Below are positions 6,058 through 6,073 of a DNA stretch of 6,073 nucleotides, piece after piece. A program made the translations under genes and the position numbers. Source of the DNA: an uncultured Clostridium sp. (lineage in GTDB: Bacteria; Bacillota; Clostridia; Lachnospirales; Lachnospiraceae). Position 1 is the first letter of the stretch. The number at the start of each line of letters is the position of its first letter. The stretch covers positions 1 through 6,073 of the forward strand of contig CATWBR010000279.1 of assembly GCA_958349075.1 (NCBI GenBank), written 5' to 3'. The notes beneath the pieces were generated by a model, which was not told the DNA's origin, made no database searches, and was given only the letters and a program-made list of their open reading frames with translations.

Positions 6058-6073
6058 CTCACCCATGCCGGTT

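Overview
The window (about 6.1 kb) looks like chromosome from an anaerobic Firmicute, most likely of the Lachnospiraceae / Clostridium cluster XIVa type. This rests on strong Bacillus-type Shine-Dalgarno sites (GGAGG, TAAGGAGG), a near-consensus sigma-A promoter, a type III glutamine synthetase, and a PurF with a propeptide and four [4Fe-4S]-ligand cysteines. The lineage call is inference; nothing here names a species.

Layout. 1-84: AT-rich glmS leader with one weak promoter-like pair. 85-1917: complete glmS (610 aa). 1918-2235: a 318-base non-coding stretch, GC-rich until about 2195, with internal repeats, an apparent multibranched fold (best part 1944-2084) and a terminator-like hairpin with T-run (2170-2205). 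2236-2263: near-consensus promoter. 2281-2319: strong intrinsic-terminator hairpin placed between that promoter and the next gene. 2373-4472: complete type III glutamine synthetase (699 aa). 4473-4535: short spacer, no terminator. 4536-5963: complete purF (475 aa). 5932-5970: perfect 15-bp inverted repeat across the purF stop. 5976-6010: probable purF terminator. 6037-6057: minus-strand terminator-like hairpin, perhaps from a convergent gene just beyond the edge.

Logic. All three genes handle glutamine. The synthetase makes it from glutamate and ammonia. GlmS spends it on glucosamine-6-phosphate (cell wall) and PurF spends it on the first step of purine synthesis. GlmS and PurF share homologous N-terminal-nucleophile glutaminase domains. 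The synthetase and purF are probably co-transcribed from the 2236 promoter. glmS is probably a separate unit.

The three enzymes are ordinary. What deserves attention is non-coding: the structured 1918-2205 interval, the terminator immediately after the glutamine synthetase promoter (a candidate attenuator), and the long hairpin on the purF stop codon. I could not match the intergenic fold to any RNA family I know.
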